From contig CANQVE010000001.1 in the NCBI GenBank assembly GCA_947627205.1, positions 1-64,000 on the forward strand: a stretch of 64,000 bases of DNA, in the 5' to 3' direction. Position numbers and translations under genes: made by a program. The notes under the pieces were generated by a model. That model was not told the origin of the DNA. It saw only the letters and a list, made by a program, of their open reading frames with translations, and made no database searches. Positions 30,259-39,410 of this stretch are shown here, piece by piece (positions within the stretch are counted from its first letter, which is position 1; each line of letters starts with the position of its first letter). Origin of the DNA: an uncultured Clostridia bacterium (GTDB taxonomy: Bacteria; Bacillota; Clostridia; Oscillospirales; Ruminococcaceae).

Positions 30259-31218
30259 TTAGTTTTTTAATCCTTTATGTCTGCCGTATAAAACGCTGTC
30301 ACTGCATAGATCGATATCGAAATACTTTACCGCGTCAATAAGCGCGTCTGAAGTTTCTTCGTCAAGTTCCGTTCTCGATATCATTTTTTCAAGAGCGCTT
30401 TTGTATTCGGCACTGCCCAGATCCACAGGTCTGAAATTCGGCATAAGCGGAACTGTTTCTCCCGTATCTGCGTTTACCGACGTACTTATGCTCCGATACG
30501 GTACATTTATTTCCCGCGGGCTTTCTTCCTCCTCGCAGAAAATATTGTAGGAATAAATTGAAGCGCCCAAAAGCCCCGCCGAGTTAAACCTTTCGGGATG
30601 TATTCTGTATGCCCCCATAAGCGTCATTATATATTCTTCGAGATAGGCAAAACGGCTTATATGCGGCACTGTAAAAGAGATGCAGTCTGCTCCCGAAAAA
30701 GTAAGTTTTAAAGCGCAGTCGAGCGCGGTCTTATGTGAATTTATCGGGCAGAAATCTACGGGAATGGGTATGGTATTTCTGATTTTAGTCACAAACCGTC
30801 TCATTTCGCCCAACGTCTTATACCCGAAATCATCACAAAAACGCACCGCTGTTATCCTGCCGCCAAGCCTCGACTGAGCAAATCCGAGCATTTGTCTGTA
30901 TGCTCTTTCAACATAAGGCATTTCGAGCATAACGGGAATATCAGGTCTTATGTTTTTGAAAAGATCCGAATATTTTATAAGTGCATAATTGAACTTATGA
31001 TTTTTGATAATTTCAACATCTTCGTGACTTGTTGCCCTATAGATATATCCTATGCCTTGCGGCAGTTTTCTGAGCTTTTGGATTATCCTTTGGTCGATCT
31101 CGGCATATCTTACTCCCGCCGACGCGAGCGATTTTATATATTTGTATATATCGACCGCCTTTGCGTCGGGAAGTAACTCTCCCGCGCAAAGACTTATATC
31201 TGTCAGAACTATCTTCAT
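30259..31218 (-). CDS. Degenerate HMGL/isopropylmalate-synthase-like TIM-barrel protein
   Basis: 319 aa. The layout follows the pyruvate-carboxyltransferase (HMGL) barrel: an N-terminal strand LTDISLCAGEL where active enzymes have a DTTLRDGEQ motif, middle strands (AVRFCDDFGYKTLGEM), a substrate/metal region replaced by SFTVPHISRFAYLEEYI, and a C-terminal YGRHKG. The first catalytic Arg-Asp and the usual HxHND metal pair are not evident, so catalysis is doubtful. NifV/homocitrate-synthase ancestry is possible. No nif or leucine genes are near. Confidence 0.55.
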   Translation of the reverse strand: MKIVLTDISLCAGELLPDAKAVDIYKYIKSLASAGVRYAEIDQRIIQKLRKLPQGIGYIYRATSHEDVEIIKNHKFNYALIKYSDLFKNIRPDIPVMLEMPYVERAYRQMLGFAQSRLGGRITAVRFCDDFGYKTLGEMRRFVTKIRNTIPIPVDFCPINSHKTALDCALKLTFSGADCISFTVPHISRFAYLEEYIMTLMGAYRIHPERFNSAGLLGASIYSYNIFCEEEESPREINVPYRSISTSVNADTGETVPLMPNFRPVDLGSAEYKSALEKMISRTELDEETSDALIDAVKYFDIDLCSDSVLYGRHKGLKN

Positions 31219-31234
31219 TTTCTTCTCCGAAATA

Positions 31235-31960
31235 TCAGCTTATTCCTACGCCCGAAACAAAGTGCTGTTTATAATAATTGTTTGTTATATTGACCTCTGT
31301 AACTCCCTCGAATGACGAAGTCACCAGACATCCTATCATTTTTCCATCTCCCGAATAAAATCCCGCAAAATTAGGCTTTCCGCCTATCTCGTTTGAAAAG
31401 AAGACGAGATCGCCCTCCTGAAGCTCGTCATACTCGCGCATAACGCCCATTGCCGCCTGAAGCACAATATCCCTGGGGCAGGAAACAAACCCGCTCTCGC
31501 GCATTACATAGTAAATAAATCCCGAACTGTCAAATCCCTCGGGATCAATTCCCCCGTCTTTAAACGGCGTTCCGATAAGCTGTCTTGCGTTTTCAACTAC
31601 CCTCTGTGCAAGAGTAAGATCGGTGCTTACCGAAGAAGAGCTTTGAGAAGAACTGCTCTGAACGGAGCTTTGCGGTCTGCTCTGTGACGAACTTTCGGGA
31701 GCTGACGAAGCTGTATGTGAAGAACTTTCGGTCGGGAGGCTCTGCTGTGAAGAACTAGCGGAAGATGAACTGCTTTGGGGGTTTGAAGAACTATAGGAGG
31801 ATGGACTGATATCCGACGAAGACACCGAATTTCCTTTCTCGGTATCGCCGTTGCTGTTGAACAGGCTTAAAGCTATAACAAAAACAATGACAGCTATAAT
31901 TACAAAGATGATCGCCGCAATTATTAAAACGTTGTTCTGATTTGTTTTATTGTTTTTCAT
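31235..31960 (-). CDS. Membrane-anchored NlpC/P60-like protein lacking catalytic residues
   Basis: 241 aa: N-terminal TM anchor (about residues 9-30), a ~75-residue Ser-rich linker, then an NlpC/P60 fold. Active members have GFDCSGF with the catalytic Cys; here it is GFDSSGF (S145, codon AGT, one base from TGT). The His region usually reads HVGIY and is FAGFY here, and the following HA-type motif is GC. Loss of Cys and His means no peptidase activity; it may bind peptidoglycan instead. The linker keeps it at a distance from the membrane. Confidence 0.85.
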   Translation of the reverse strand: MKNNKTNQNNVLIIAAIIFVIIAVIVFVIALSLFNSNGDTEKGNSVSSSDISPSSYSSSNPQSSSSSASSSQQSLPTESSSHTASSAPESSSQSRPQSSVQSSSSQSSSSVSTDLTLAQRVVENARQLIGTPFKDGGIDPEGFDSSGFIYYVMRESGFVSCPRDIVLQAAMGVMREYDELQEGDLVFFSNEIGGKPNFAGFYSGDGKMIGCLVTSSFEGVTEVNITNNYYKQHFVSGVGIS

Positions 31961-32024
31961 TTTTTATTACCTCGGAAATAATTTATCCTGCTTTATTTAT
32001 TTCACAGCTTGTGATATAATATGA

Positions 32025-32678
32025 TTATGTAAGATCTTTTATAATTCCGATAACCTCGGAAAGGCTTTCGGCTTTTGCATATATAAGGCGCATAAGCTCA
32101 TCATCAGGCTCGGAAAGGTCGGGGATCATTATGGTTTTAAATCCTGCAGAAGCCGCCGACTTTACGCCGTTCGGAGAATCTTCCAAAGCTATACAACTGC
32201 TTGGTTTCATGCCCAGCTTTTCCGCGCAATAAAGGTAAATATCGGGTTCGGGCTTTCCCTTTTTGACATGTGCCGCACAGACAATGTCCGTAAAAAAGCC
32301 GTATATCCCCGCTCTTTTAAGATAATCAGACGCACGGTCAATATCCGTCGCCGTGCAGACAGCCGCGGGTATCCCGCTTTCGCGCAGAAACTCCAGCAGT
32401 TCTGTTGCTCCCTTTTTAAGCTCTAAAGGATTTTCCGAAAGATAACCGCTCATAAGTTCCATTCTGCGGGAACGAATTTTCAGATAGTCAAAGCTCTCGC
32501 CGAATGTTTCTTTTAAAAGAGGTATCGCAAAACTTCTGTGAAGCGAACGAAGTCTTAAAGCGGTTTCTCTTGTCATAGGAAAGCCCGCCTCGTTTGAAGC
32601 CTGTATCCAGAATTTTATCAAAAGTTTTTCGGTGTCGAGCAAAAGCCCGTCCATATCAAAAACTACCGCTTTTACCAT
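32025..32678 (-). CDS. HAD-superfamily phosphatase/phosphomutase (beta-PGM-like)
   Basis: 217 aa with DMDGLLLDTE (nucleophile and acid Asp), a helical C1 cap, CTATD motif II, KKGKPEPDIY (motif III Lys) and ALEDSPNG (motif IV). It fits the beta-phosphoglucomutase/pseudouridine-5'-phosphatase group. First gene of the minus-strand run ending at CNNM. Confidence 0.9.
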   Translation of the reverse strand: MVKAVVFDMDGLLLDTEKLLIKFWIQASNEAGFPMTRETALRLRSLHRSFAIPLLKETFGESFDYLKIRSRRMELMSGYLSENPLELKKGATELLEFLRESGIPAAVCTATDIDRASDYLKRAGIYGFFTDIVCAAHVKKGKPEPDIYLYCAEKLGMKPSSCIALEDSPNGVKSAASAGFKTIMIPDLSEPDDELMRLIYAKAESLSEVIGIIKDLT

Positions 32679-32688
32679 AAATGCTCCC

Positions 32689-32722
32689 GAAAGTCAGGCC
32701 GTGATAAAGCCCTGACTTTTTA
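32689..32722. other. Hairpin between divergent genes
   Basis: AAAGTCAGG (32689-32697) pairs with CCTGACTTT (32710-32718) around a 12-nt loop, followed on the plus strand by TTATAC. It lies in the leader region of the minus-strand HAD gene. No clear role. Confidence 0.4.
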
Positions 32723-32931
32723 TACAGTATGTTTACATATACTATACGCTTTATCACCTACACATTTTTTATTATATCACTATCCCGCCGGATTGTCAAC
32801 AAATCATAAAATTTTATTTTAATTATTTAAAAAAATTCGGAAAAATACTTGAAATTTCTGTAAAGATGTGTTATAATATCCTAGTATTGCATAACAACAA
32901 AACAAAGTTTGTCTGGAGGAAATTCATAAAA

Positions 32932-33465
32932 ATGGGAATATTTGAAATAATCAGTGCGATAGTACTTATAATCGCGTGTGTATTTATAGTCGTCGTGGTC
33001 CTTTTAAAGGATACAAAGACGCAGATGTCGCAGACCATTTCGGGAACATCGAGCGACACGTTTTACCAGAAAAATGCGGGCAGAACAAAAGAAGCAATGC
33101 TGAACAAAGCGACGATCGTCGCAGTCATCCTTTTCTTCGTTATGGCTATAGCGGTAAATGTAATAAATGTTTACTTCGGTGCTTCCAAAGGAAGTTCAAG
33201 CAGTACTCCGAGTTCGAGCCAGGCAGTTGCTTCATCTTCTAGCTCATCAAGTTCTTCGGGATCTTCAAGTTCAGCAAGTTCTTCAAGCTCTTCGGGCTCG
33301 GCAAGTTCTTCGGGTTCCGAAAGCTCTTCGGGTTCTGAAAGCTCTTCAGGTTCTGAAAGCTCTTCAGGTTCTGAAAGTTCTTCGAGTGCTTCTGACAGTT
33401 CAAGCTCCTCGGCAAGCGAGAGTTCGGCAAGCACTGAAAGCAGTACGGAAAGCTCGGCAAGCTAA
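32932..33465 (+). CDS. secG: SecG preprotein translocase subunit with Ser-rich tail
   Basis: 177 aa from ATG 32932 behind GGAGGA. Residues 1-~82 are a normal SecG: two TM segments flanking KDTKTQMSQTISGTSSDTFYQKNAGRTKEAM-type sequence (positions ~24-55). Ordinary SecG stops near residue 75-80; this one continues for about 90 residues of Ser/Ala/Gly/Glu, including tandem SGSESS units from an 18-bp DNA repeat (about 33306-33380). Followed by a terminator and rnr, the standard neighbour. Confidence 0.9.
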   Translation: MGIFEIISAIVLIIACVFIVVVVLLKDTKTQMSQTISGTSSDTFYQKNAGRTKEAMLNKATIVAVILFFVMAIAVNVINVYFGASKGSSSSTPSSSQAVASSSSSSSSSGSSSSASSSSSSGSASSSGSESSSGSESSSGSESSSGSESSSSASDSSSSSASESSASTESSTESSAS

Positions 33466-33473
33466 TGATTTTT

Positions 33474-33510
33474 ACGGACAGGCTGTGAGAGTCTGTCCGT
33501 TTGGTTTTTT
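33474..33510 (+). terminator. Intrinsic terminator between secG and rnr
   Basis: ACGGACAG (33474-33481) pairs with CTGTCCGT (33493-33500); tail TTGGTTTTTT. Confidence 0.75.
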
Positions 33511-33531
33511 AAGTATATCAGAGGTGACGTT

Positions 33532-35763
33532 ATGAACAGGATAAAGATAAATGTGATGTGTGCGCTGTGCAAATGCGAAAAAGGACTTTCGGAAAAGGAG
33601 CTTGTAAAAAAGCTCGCTCTTCCGAAAAAGTCCGCAAAAAAGCTGGAGCAGGCGCTCACCGAAATGAAAAAACACGGCGACATTACAGGCAAAAAGGGCG
33701 TTTGGAAAATAAAAGATCCCGAAAATTATTTCAGCGCAATTGTCACGAGCGTAAACACAAGATCGGGATTTATTGCGAAAATTGACGGCGAGAATACAGA
33801 AACTGCCGAGGAAAACGCAGAGCTTTTTGTGCGCGGAAAGGATCTGTGCGGGGCTGTCCCCGGAGACAAAGTTCTGGCGAGAAAAATTGCAGAAGCCGGT
33901 ATTGACAGAAGCGCAGAAGCGGTCGTTTTGAGTGTTTTGGAAGAAAGCGACAGGCTTCTGACGGGAAAAGTTGTTGCAGAGGGAAACAAACTTATGGTAA
34001 TGCCCGACAAGCTCTGTGACGCTCCCCTGTTTATCGCAAAGGTCGGCTCAAAACCGCTGGCACTTGGCGACAAGGTCGCTTTTTCCATAAAAAAGCGCGG
34101 AGAAAGGCATTTTGACCACACGGTCGAAATAAAAGAGAGCTTTGGTTCTTCCGAGGACGCAAAGTCGAGCGCAAAGGCATATATGCTCGTAAACGGGCTT
34201 CATACAGAATTTCCCGAAGAAGTTCTCGCCGAGGCGCAGAAAATTGACACAGACGAACCCGACGCCGACGAAACGGAGCGCAGGCTTGATCTCCGCGGAG
34301 AACCTATATTTACTATCGACGGAGCGGACACAAAGGATATAGACGACGCGGTCTCAATTAAAAAGACCGATTTCGGCTACAAACTCGGCGTACATATCGC
34401 GGACGTTTCGCATTATGTGAAAAAAGGCTCGGCTATTGACAAAGAAGCGTTTTTAAGGGGAACGTCGATATACTACGCGGATAAAGTTGTGCCGATGCTT
34501 CCGAAAGAGCTTTCAAACGGGATATGCTCGCTTAATCCGAACGTTGACAGGCTTGCGTTTTCCTGTCTTATGGAAATTTCCGACAGCGGAGAACTGCTTT
34601 CTTATAAATTTGAAAAGACTGTTATCAGAAGCCGTGTAAAGGGTGTTTACTCGGAAGTGAACAAGATCATAGACGGAACGGCGGACGATGAAATTAAAGC
34701 AAAATACGAGCGCGTTTTAGACCGAATACCCGTTATGAAAGAGCTTTCGGATATACTCATAAAGAACCGCATAGCCCGCGGAGCACCAGAAATTGACACT
34801 CCCGAAGCAAAAATAATCACGGACGAAAACGGGGTATGCGTTGATGTAAAACCGAGAGACCGCGGTATAGCAGAGGGCATTATAGAAGAATTTATGCTGA
34901 TGGCGAACAAGTCCGCAGCTTCGCTCGCAATGCGCGAAAATATGCCGTTTGTCTACCGCGTACACGAAGCGCCGACAGCGGAAAAGCTCATTGCGCTCGG
35001 AGAAACGCTCACTGCGCTTAATGCGGGTTTTGAGGGCATAGGCGAAAGGACGACTGTCGCTGACCTTGCGAAAATAATCAGAAACAGCAGAGATACGGAC
35101 AAATACACCGTTATAAACCGCTTGGTGCTTAGAACAATGATGAAAGCGAAATATTCGGAAGAGCCGCTCGGACACTACGGTCTGGTAATGCCCGAATATG
35201 CGCATTTTACCTCTCCCATTAGACGTTATGCCGACCTTTCGATACACAGGATACTGACGGACTATGTCTATGCATTGAGCAATGAAAAGCTGAAGAAAAA
35301 ATATGAGAATTTCGCCCGCGAGGCGGCTTTGCAGGCGAGCCTCACGGAGCTTTCGGCAGTAAAATGCGAGCGCGAATGTGAAAACTTCTATATGGCGGAA
35401 TATATGAAAAAGCATATAGGAGAGGAATTTGACGGCTTTATTTCGGGCGTTGCGCCGAGCGGGATATATGTCGCGCTTCCGAGCACTATTGAGGGATTGG
35501 TTTCCGTAAACGCGCTTCCCGCGGGAGAATACGAAGTGAGCAACGGCGTTATTCTCACTGGCGCGGCGGACGGAACGGTATTTACCGTAGGCGACAAGAT
35601 ACGAGTAAAATGCGTTTCGGCAAATGTAAACGGCGGGTTTATCGACTTTGAGATAATAAAACACGAAAGGTCGGATAAGCCTAAGTCAGCCGATGATACC
35701 GAAAAGCAAAGCAAGCCGAAAAAAGCGCCGTCAAAGACAACGAAAAAGCCCAAGGCGGAATAA
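33532..35763 (+). CDS. rnr: Ribonuclease R
   Basis: 743 aa, usual length. N-terminal winged helix, cold-shock domains, the RNB catalytic domain with TIDGADTKDIDDAVSI (metal Asp cluster) and YAHFTSPIRRYADL, a C-terminal S1 domain (about 630-710) and a basic Lys-rich tail. A 3'-5' exoribonuclease acting on structured RNA and in quality control. It has its own GAGGTGA ribosome site. Confidence 0.96.
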   Translation: MNRIKINVMCALCKCEKGLSEKELVKKLALPKKSAKKLEQALTEMKKHGDITGKKGVWKIKDPENYFSAIVTSVNTRSGFIAKIDGENTETAEENAELFVRGKDLCGAVPGDKVLARKIAEAGIDRSAEAVVLSVLEESDRLLTGKVVAEGNKLMVMPDKLCDAPLFIAKVGSKPLALGDKVAFSIKKRGERHFDHTVEIKESFGSSEDAKSSAKAYMLVNGLHTEFPEEVLAEAQKIDTDEPDADETERRLDLRGEPIFTIDGADTKDIDDAVSIKKTDFGYKLGVHIADVSHYVKKGSAIDKEAFLRGTSIYYADKVVPMLPKELSNGICSLNPNVDRLAFSCLMEISDSGELLSYKFEKTVIRSRVKGVYSEVNKIIDGTADDEIKAKYERVLDRIPVMKELSDILIKNRIARGAPEIDTPEAKIITDENGVCVDVKPRDRGIAEGIIEEFMLMANKSAASLAMRENMPFVYRVHEAPTAEKLIALGETLTALNAGFEGIGERTTVADLAKIIRNSRDTDKYTVINRLVLRTMMKAKYSEEPLGHYGLVMPEYAHFTSPIRRYADLSIHRILTDYVYALSNEKLKKKYENFAREAALQASLTELSAVKCERECENFYMAEYMKKHIGEEFDGFISGVAPSGIYVALPSTIEGLVSVNALPAGEYEVSNGVILTGAADGTVFTVGDKIRVKCVSANVNGGFIDFEIIKHERSDKPKSADDTEKQSKPKKAPSKTTKKPKAE

Positions 35764-36067
35764 CAATGCATTACGGCGCTGTCTGCGGATTTTTTTTAAA
35801 TTTTCGCTTATTCGGCGCAATCAGAGCTTTTTCGGAAAATTTCGTCTTTTTCCGAGAACTTGCGGTATTATTTTCGTAAATATAGGCAAATTACCTATTG
35901 AAATTATGGCGGAAATGTGATAGAATGTAATTTGAGTTGATATGCTCAATTATAATTCGGCAACAGGGCGATACTGAAAAGCACGGCTTTTGGCAGGGCT
36001 TGTATTTCCCGGAATTTGGTTTTTTGACAGGGGTACGTTTACAGCTGTCAAAGAAAGGCAGTAATTT
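35764..36067 (+). promoter_or_regulatory. Intergenic region with ddl promoter
   Basis: The clearest feature is TTGAAA (35898-35903), a 17-bp spacer and TAGAAT (35921-35926). No terminator with a convincing stem after rnr was found; there is a weak CGGAAAA/TTTTTCCG hairpin near 35835-35860. No gene seen. Confidence 0.55.
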
Positions 36068-37135
36068 ATGGCTAAGATCAAAGTCGCCGTTCTGTTCGGC
36101 GGCGCTTCGAGCGAACACGAGATCTCGCTCATTTCGGCGCACACGGTGCTTTTAAATATCCCAAAGGATAAATACGACGTGTTCTGTATAGGAATTACAA
36201 AAAAAGGACACTGGCTCTATTATCCGGGAGAATATGACGATATAAAAACGGGAAAATGGGAATATAACACCGACTGTTGTACGGCTGTACTAAGTCCCGA
36301 TGCGCTGCACAGAGGATTTATCGTTATGGGGAGCGACGGCGCGTTTCTTAGAAAGGCTGACGTTATATTTCCCGTGCTTCACGGAATGAACGGAGAGGAC
36401 GGCTCTGTACAGGGCTTATGCCGCCTCGCAGGTTTGCCGTGCGTCGGGTGTGATATGACAAGCTCGGCGGCGTGTATGGATAAGACCGTTACGCATAAGA
36501 TACTAGAATTTGCGGGAATAAGGACGGCGCCGTTTATTGAGCTTCGCCGTTTCTCGCTTAAAAACACAGACGGCATAATCGAAGATGTGAAAACAAAGCT
36601 CGGCTTCCCCGTATATGTAAAGCCTGCATGCGCGGGATCGTCTGTCGGAGTTTCGAGAGCGGAAAACGCAGACGAGCTTAGAGCCGCGATAAAGATTGCT
36701 TTTGCTCACGGCGAAAAGGTGCTTGTGGAAAAGGAAATTATAGGAAAAGAAGTTGAATGCGCGGTGCTTGGAAACGGAAACGACGTTATAGCGTCCGTTC
36801 CCGGGCAGATAACTCCCGCGGAAAAATTCTACGACTATGACGCAAAATATAAACTCGGAACTTCCGTTCTGGATATCCCCGCGAAAATAAGCGAACAGCA
36901 GATGAACGAGCTTCGTGAAACAGCGAAGAAAGCCTACATAGCCTGCGGATGTTCGGGAATGGCGAGAGTGGATTTCTTTGCCTGCGAGGACGGGCTTGTA
37001 CTGAACGAGATAAATACGATCCCCGGCTTTACATCTATAAGCATGTATCCGAAACTTATGGAGAATATGGGGATACCGATAGGCGCTCTTATTGACAAGC
37101 TGATACAGCTTGCATTTTGCAGCGACAACAACTGA
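36068..37135 (+). CDS. ddl: D-alanine--D-alanine ligase
   Basis: 355 aa, ATP-grasp. FGGASSEHEIS near the start, HGMNGEDGSVQG, KPACAGSSVGVS, the omega-loop KFYDYDAKY and NEINTIPGFTSISMYPK. The Tyr-containing omega-loop fits D-Ala-D-Ala synthesis; VanA-type D-lactate ligases differ there. Cytoplasmic peptidoglycan precursor enzyme. Confidence 0.95.
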   Translation: MAKIKVAVLFGGASSEHEISLISAHTVLLNIPKDKYDVFCIGITKKGHWLYYPGEYDDIKTGKWEYNTDCCTAVLSPDALHRGFIVMGSDGAFLRKADVIFPVLHGMNGEDGSVQGLCRLAGLPCVGCDMTSSAACMDKTVTHKILEFAGIRTAPFIELRRFSLKNTDGIIEDVKTKLGFPVYVKPACAGSSVGVSRAENADELRAAIKIAFAHGEKVLVEKEIIGKEVECAVLGNGNDVIASVPGQITPAEKFYDYDAKYKLGTSVLDIPAKISEQQMNELRETAKKAYIACGCSGMARVDFFACEDGLVLNEINTIPGFTSISMYPKLMENMGIPIGALIDKLIQLAFCSDNN

Positions 37136-37159
37136 TAATCAAAAAGAGGAAGTGTAAAT

Positions 37160-37573
37160 TTGGACAACTGTTCTATAACACTCAACATAAAACAGACCGC
37201 AGAGGGATATACCGACGAATCCGAACTTTATACAAAAGGCGAGTTCAGGCTTCACAAGGGCGCATATTATATCGACTATGACGAGAGCGAAGCTACGGGA
37301 TATGACGGGAGCCATGTTCAGCTTATGGTCGACAAAGACCTTGTGACAATGACGAGAACGGGCACGTCGTTTTCAAATCTCGTTTTCCAGGACAACACGC
37401 GCCACTTCTGCCACTACGGAACGGAATTCGGCGACTGTATGGTCGGGATAACAACGCAGTTTATTGACAGAAATCTGAACGAAAACGGCGGAAGAGTACA
37501 CCTTAAATACTCCATAGACATAAACGGCGGGCTTATGTCCGAAAATGAAATAACGATAAAGATAAAAATGTGA
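37160..37573 (+). CDS. DUF1934 beta-barrel protein (YwiB-like)
   Basis: 137 aa with TTG start behind AGAGGAAG. Lipocalin-like strand pattern (YTKGEFRLHKGAYYIDYDES; VHLKYSIDINGGLMSENEI). DUF1934 proteins are encoded just before argS in many Firmicutes, as here (10 nt gap). Molecular function unknown. Confidence 0.85.
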   Translation: MDNCSITLNIKQTAEGYTDESELYTKGEFRLHKGAYYIDYDESEATGYDGSHVQLMVDKDLVTMTRTGTSFSNLVFQDNTRHFCHYGTEFGDCMVGITTQFIDRNLNENGGRVHLKYSIDINGGLMSENEITIKIKM

Positions 37574-37583
37574 GGATGAAAAA

Positions 37584-39374
37584 ATGTACTATAATGCGGT
37601 AAACGAAGCAAAAAACGAAATAAAGGAAATAATAATGAACGCTCTCGGAAAGCTGACGGCTGAGGGAGAAATACCCTCCGAACCGCTTCCTGCGTTTTCC
37701 GTTACTATACCTGCGGACAGCGCTCACGGCGATTTTTCGGCAAACACCGCGCTTGTTGCGGCAAAGGACCTAAAGACAAATCCCCGTGTGCTCGGCGAAA
37801 AGATTTGCAAAGAAATTGACCTTACGGGTACGCTTTTTGAAAAAGTTGAGCTTGCGGGAGCGGGATTTCTGAATTTCTTTTTGGGAGAGCATTTCTTTTC
37901 TTCGGTCGTTGAAAATGTTCTCGGCCTTAAAGAGGACTACGGAAAGACCGACCTCGGCGAGGGAAAGCGCGTTCTGGTGGAATTTGTTTCGGCAAATCCC
38001 ACAGGACCTATGCACATAGGAAACGCGAGAGGCGGAGCTATAGGCGACTGTCTTGCGTCTCTTTTGCAGACAGCAGGATATAAAGCCGACCGCGAGTTTT
38101 ACATAAACGACGCGGGAAACCAGGTGGCAAAGTTCGGAAAATCGCTCGATCTGCGCTATCTTCAGCTTTGCAAAGACGAGGGGCAGAAAATTATCGGGGA
38201 ATGCAAAGACGACCTCGAAAAGCTGTGCGACGTTATTTACGAAAAGACAGTGACCGATACGGAAGATTGTCAGGCAGATAAGAAAGATCCGTTCTATATG
38301 CCCGAGGACGTTTATCTCGGCAGGGATATAATCGAACATGCGAAGAACTTTTATGACATAAACGGCGCGTCATTTACTGAAAAAAGCGAGGACGAACGCA
38401 GAAAAGCGCTCGTGGACTATGCGCTCCCGCTGAATGAAAAGAGACTTGAGACCGACCTTTTAAAGTACCGCATTAAATACGACAATTGGTTTAAAGAAAG
38501 TTCCCTCCATGAAAGCGGAGCGGTAAAGGACGTTATAGAACATCTCAAAGCGGGCGGGCATACCTATGAAAAAGACGGAGCGCTGTGGCTGAATGCCGAG
38601 GCTCTCGGCGGCGAACAGGACTTTGTGCTTGTGCGCTCAAACGGTTTTCCGACTTATATCGTGCCCGATATAGCGTATCACTACAACAAGCTCGTTACAA
38701 GAAACTATGACACGGCTATAGACGTTCTGGGAGCAGACCACCACGGATATGTAAAGAGAATGAGAGTTTGCCTTAAAGCAATGGGCATAGACGAAAAAAG
38801 GCTGGACGTTGTTATTTGTCAGATGGTAATGCTCGTAAGAGACGGAAAGCCGACAAAGCTCTCAAAGCGTTCGGGAAAAGCTATTACGCTCGCTACGCTT
38901 TTAGACGAAGTGCCGATAGACAACGCGAGATTTTTCTTCAATCTCCGCGCGGCAGACACTCATCTTGATTTTGACCTTGATCTGGCAGTAGAAGAGAGCG
39001 CGAAAAACCCCGTATTCTATGTTCAGTATGCCCACGCGAGAATATGCAGACTGCTGGGTAAAATGGCGGACGACGGCATAAGCTACAAAGGCGAGCCTGT
39101 TTCATACGAAGCCGAAGAAGAAAAGGCGCTTATCAGGAAAATTGCCGAATACCCCGAACTTATAAACGAAGCCGCGCGCGAATATTCTCCGTTTAAGCTC
39201 ACAAAATATGTATACGAGCTTGCGCAGATATTCCACAAATTCTACGACAGCTGTGATATCAAAACAGCGGAAAACAATGTAAAGCTGTCGAGGCTTGCGC
39301 TCTGCGGGGCTTCAAGGATAGTAATAAAAAACATTCTTTCACTGCTGAAAATAGACGCTCCCGAAAAAATGTAA
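37584..39374 (+). CDS. argS: Arginyl-tRNA synthetase
   Basis: 596 aa class I synthetase. N-terminal additional domain, HIGH variant in SANPTGPMHIGNARGG, KMSKS-like PTKLSKRSGKAITL, and a C-terminal anticodon-binding helical domain. Slightly longer than typical. Start is the ATG after GAGGATG. Confidence 0.96.
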   Translation: MYYNAVNEAKNEIKEIIMNALGKLTAEGEIPSEPLPAFSVTIPADSAHGDFSANTALVAAKDLKTNPRVLGEKICKEIDLTGTLFEKVELAGAGFLNFFLGEHFFSSVVENVLGLKEDYGKTDLGEGKRVLVEFVSANPTGPMHIGNARGGAIGDCLASLLQTAGYKADREFYINDAGNQVAKFGKSLDLRYLQLCKDEGQKIIGECKDDLEKLCDVIYEKTVTDTEDCQADKKDPFYMPEDVYLGRDIIEHAKNFYDINGASFTEKSEDERRKALVDYALPLNEKRLETDLLKYRIKYDNWFKESSLHESGAVKDVIEHLKAGGHTYEKDGALWLNAEALGGEQDFVLVRSNGFPTYIVPDIAYHYNKLVTRNYDTAIDVLGADHHGYVKRMRVCLKAMGIDEKRLDVVICQMVMLVRDGKPTKLSKRSGKAITLATLLDEVPIDNARFFFNLRAADTHLDFDLDLAVEESAKNPVFYVQYAHARICRLLGKMADDGISYKGEPVSYEAEEEKALIRKIAEYPELINEAAREYSPFKLTKYVYELAQIFHKFYDSCDIKTAENNVKLSRLALCGASRIVIKNILSLLKIDAPEKM

Positions 39375-39410
39375 ACTTAAACTCTTGCAATCAAAGTCGA
39401 GGAACTATAA

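Noticed and set aside
33171..33434. Minus-strand Glu/Leu/Pro repeat frame opposite the secG tail
   Set aside because: Shadow of the Ser codon repeat.
34717..35664. Open frame on the minus strand across rnr (about 315 codons)
   Set aside because: Antisense to the conserved RNB domain, composition unlike real proteins here, no start signal.
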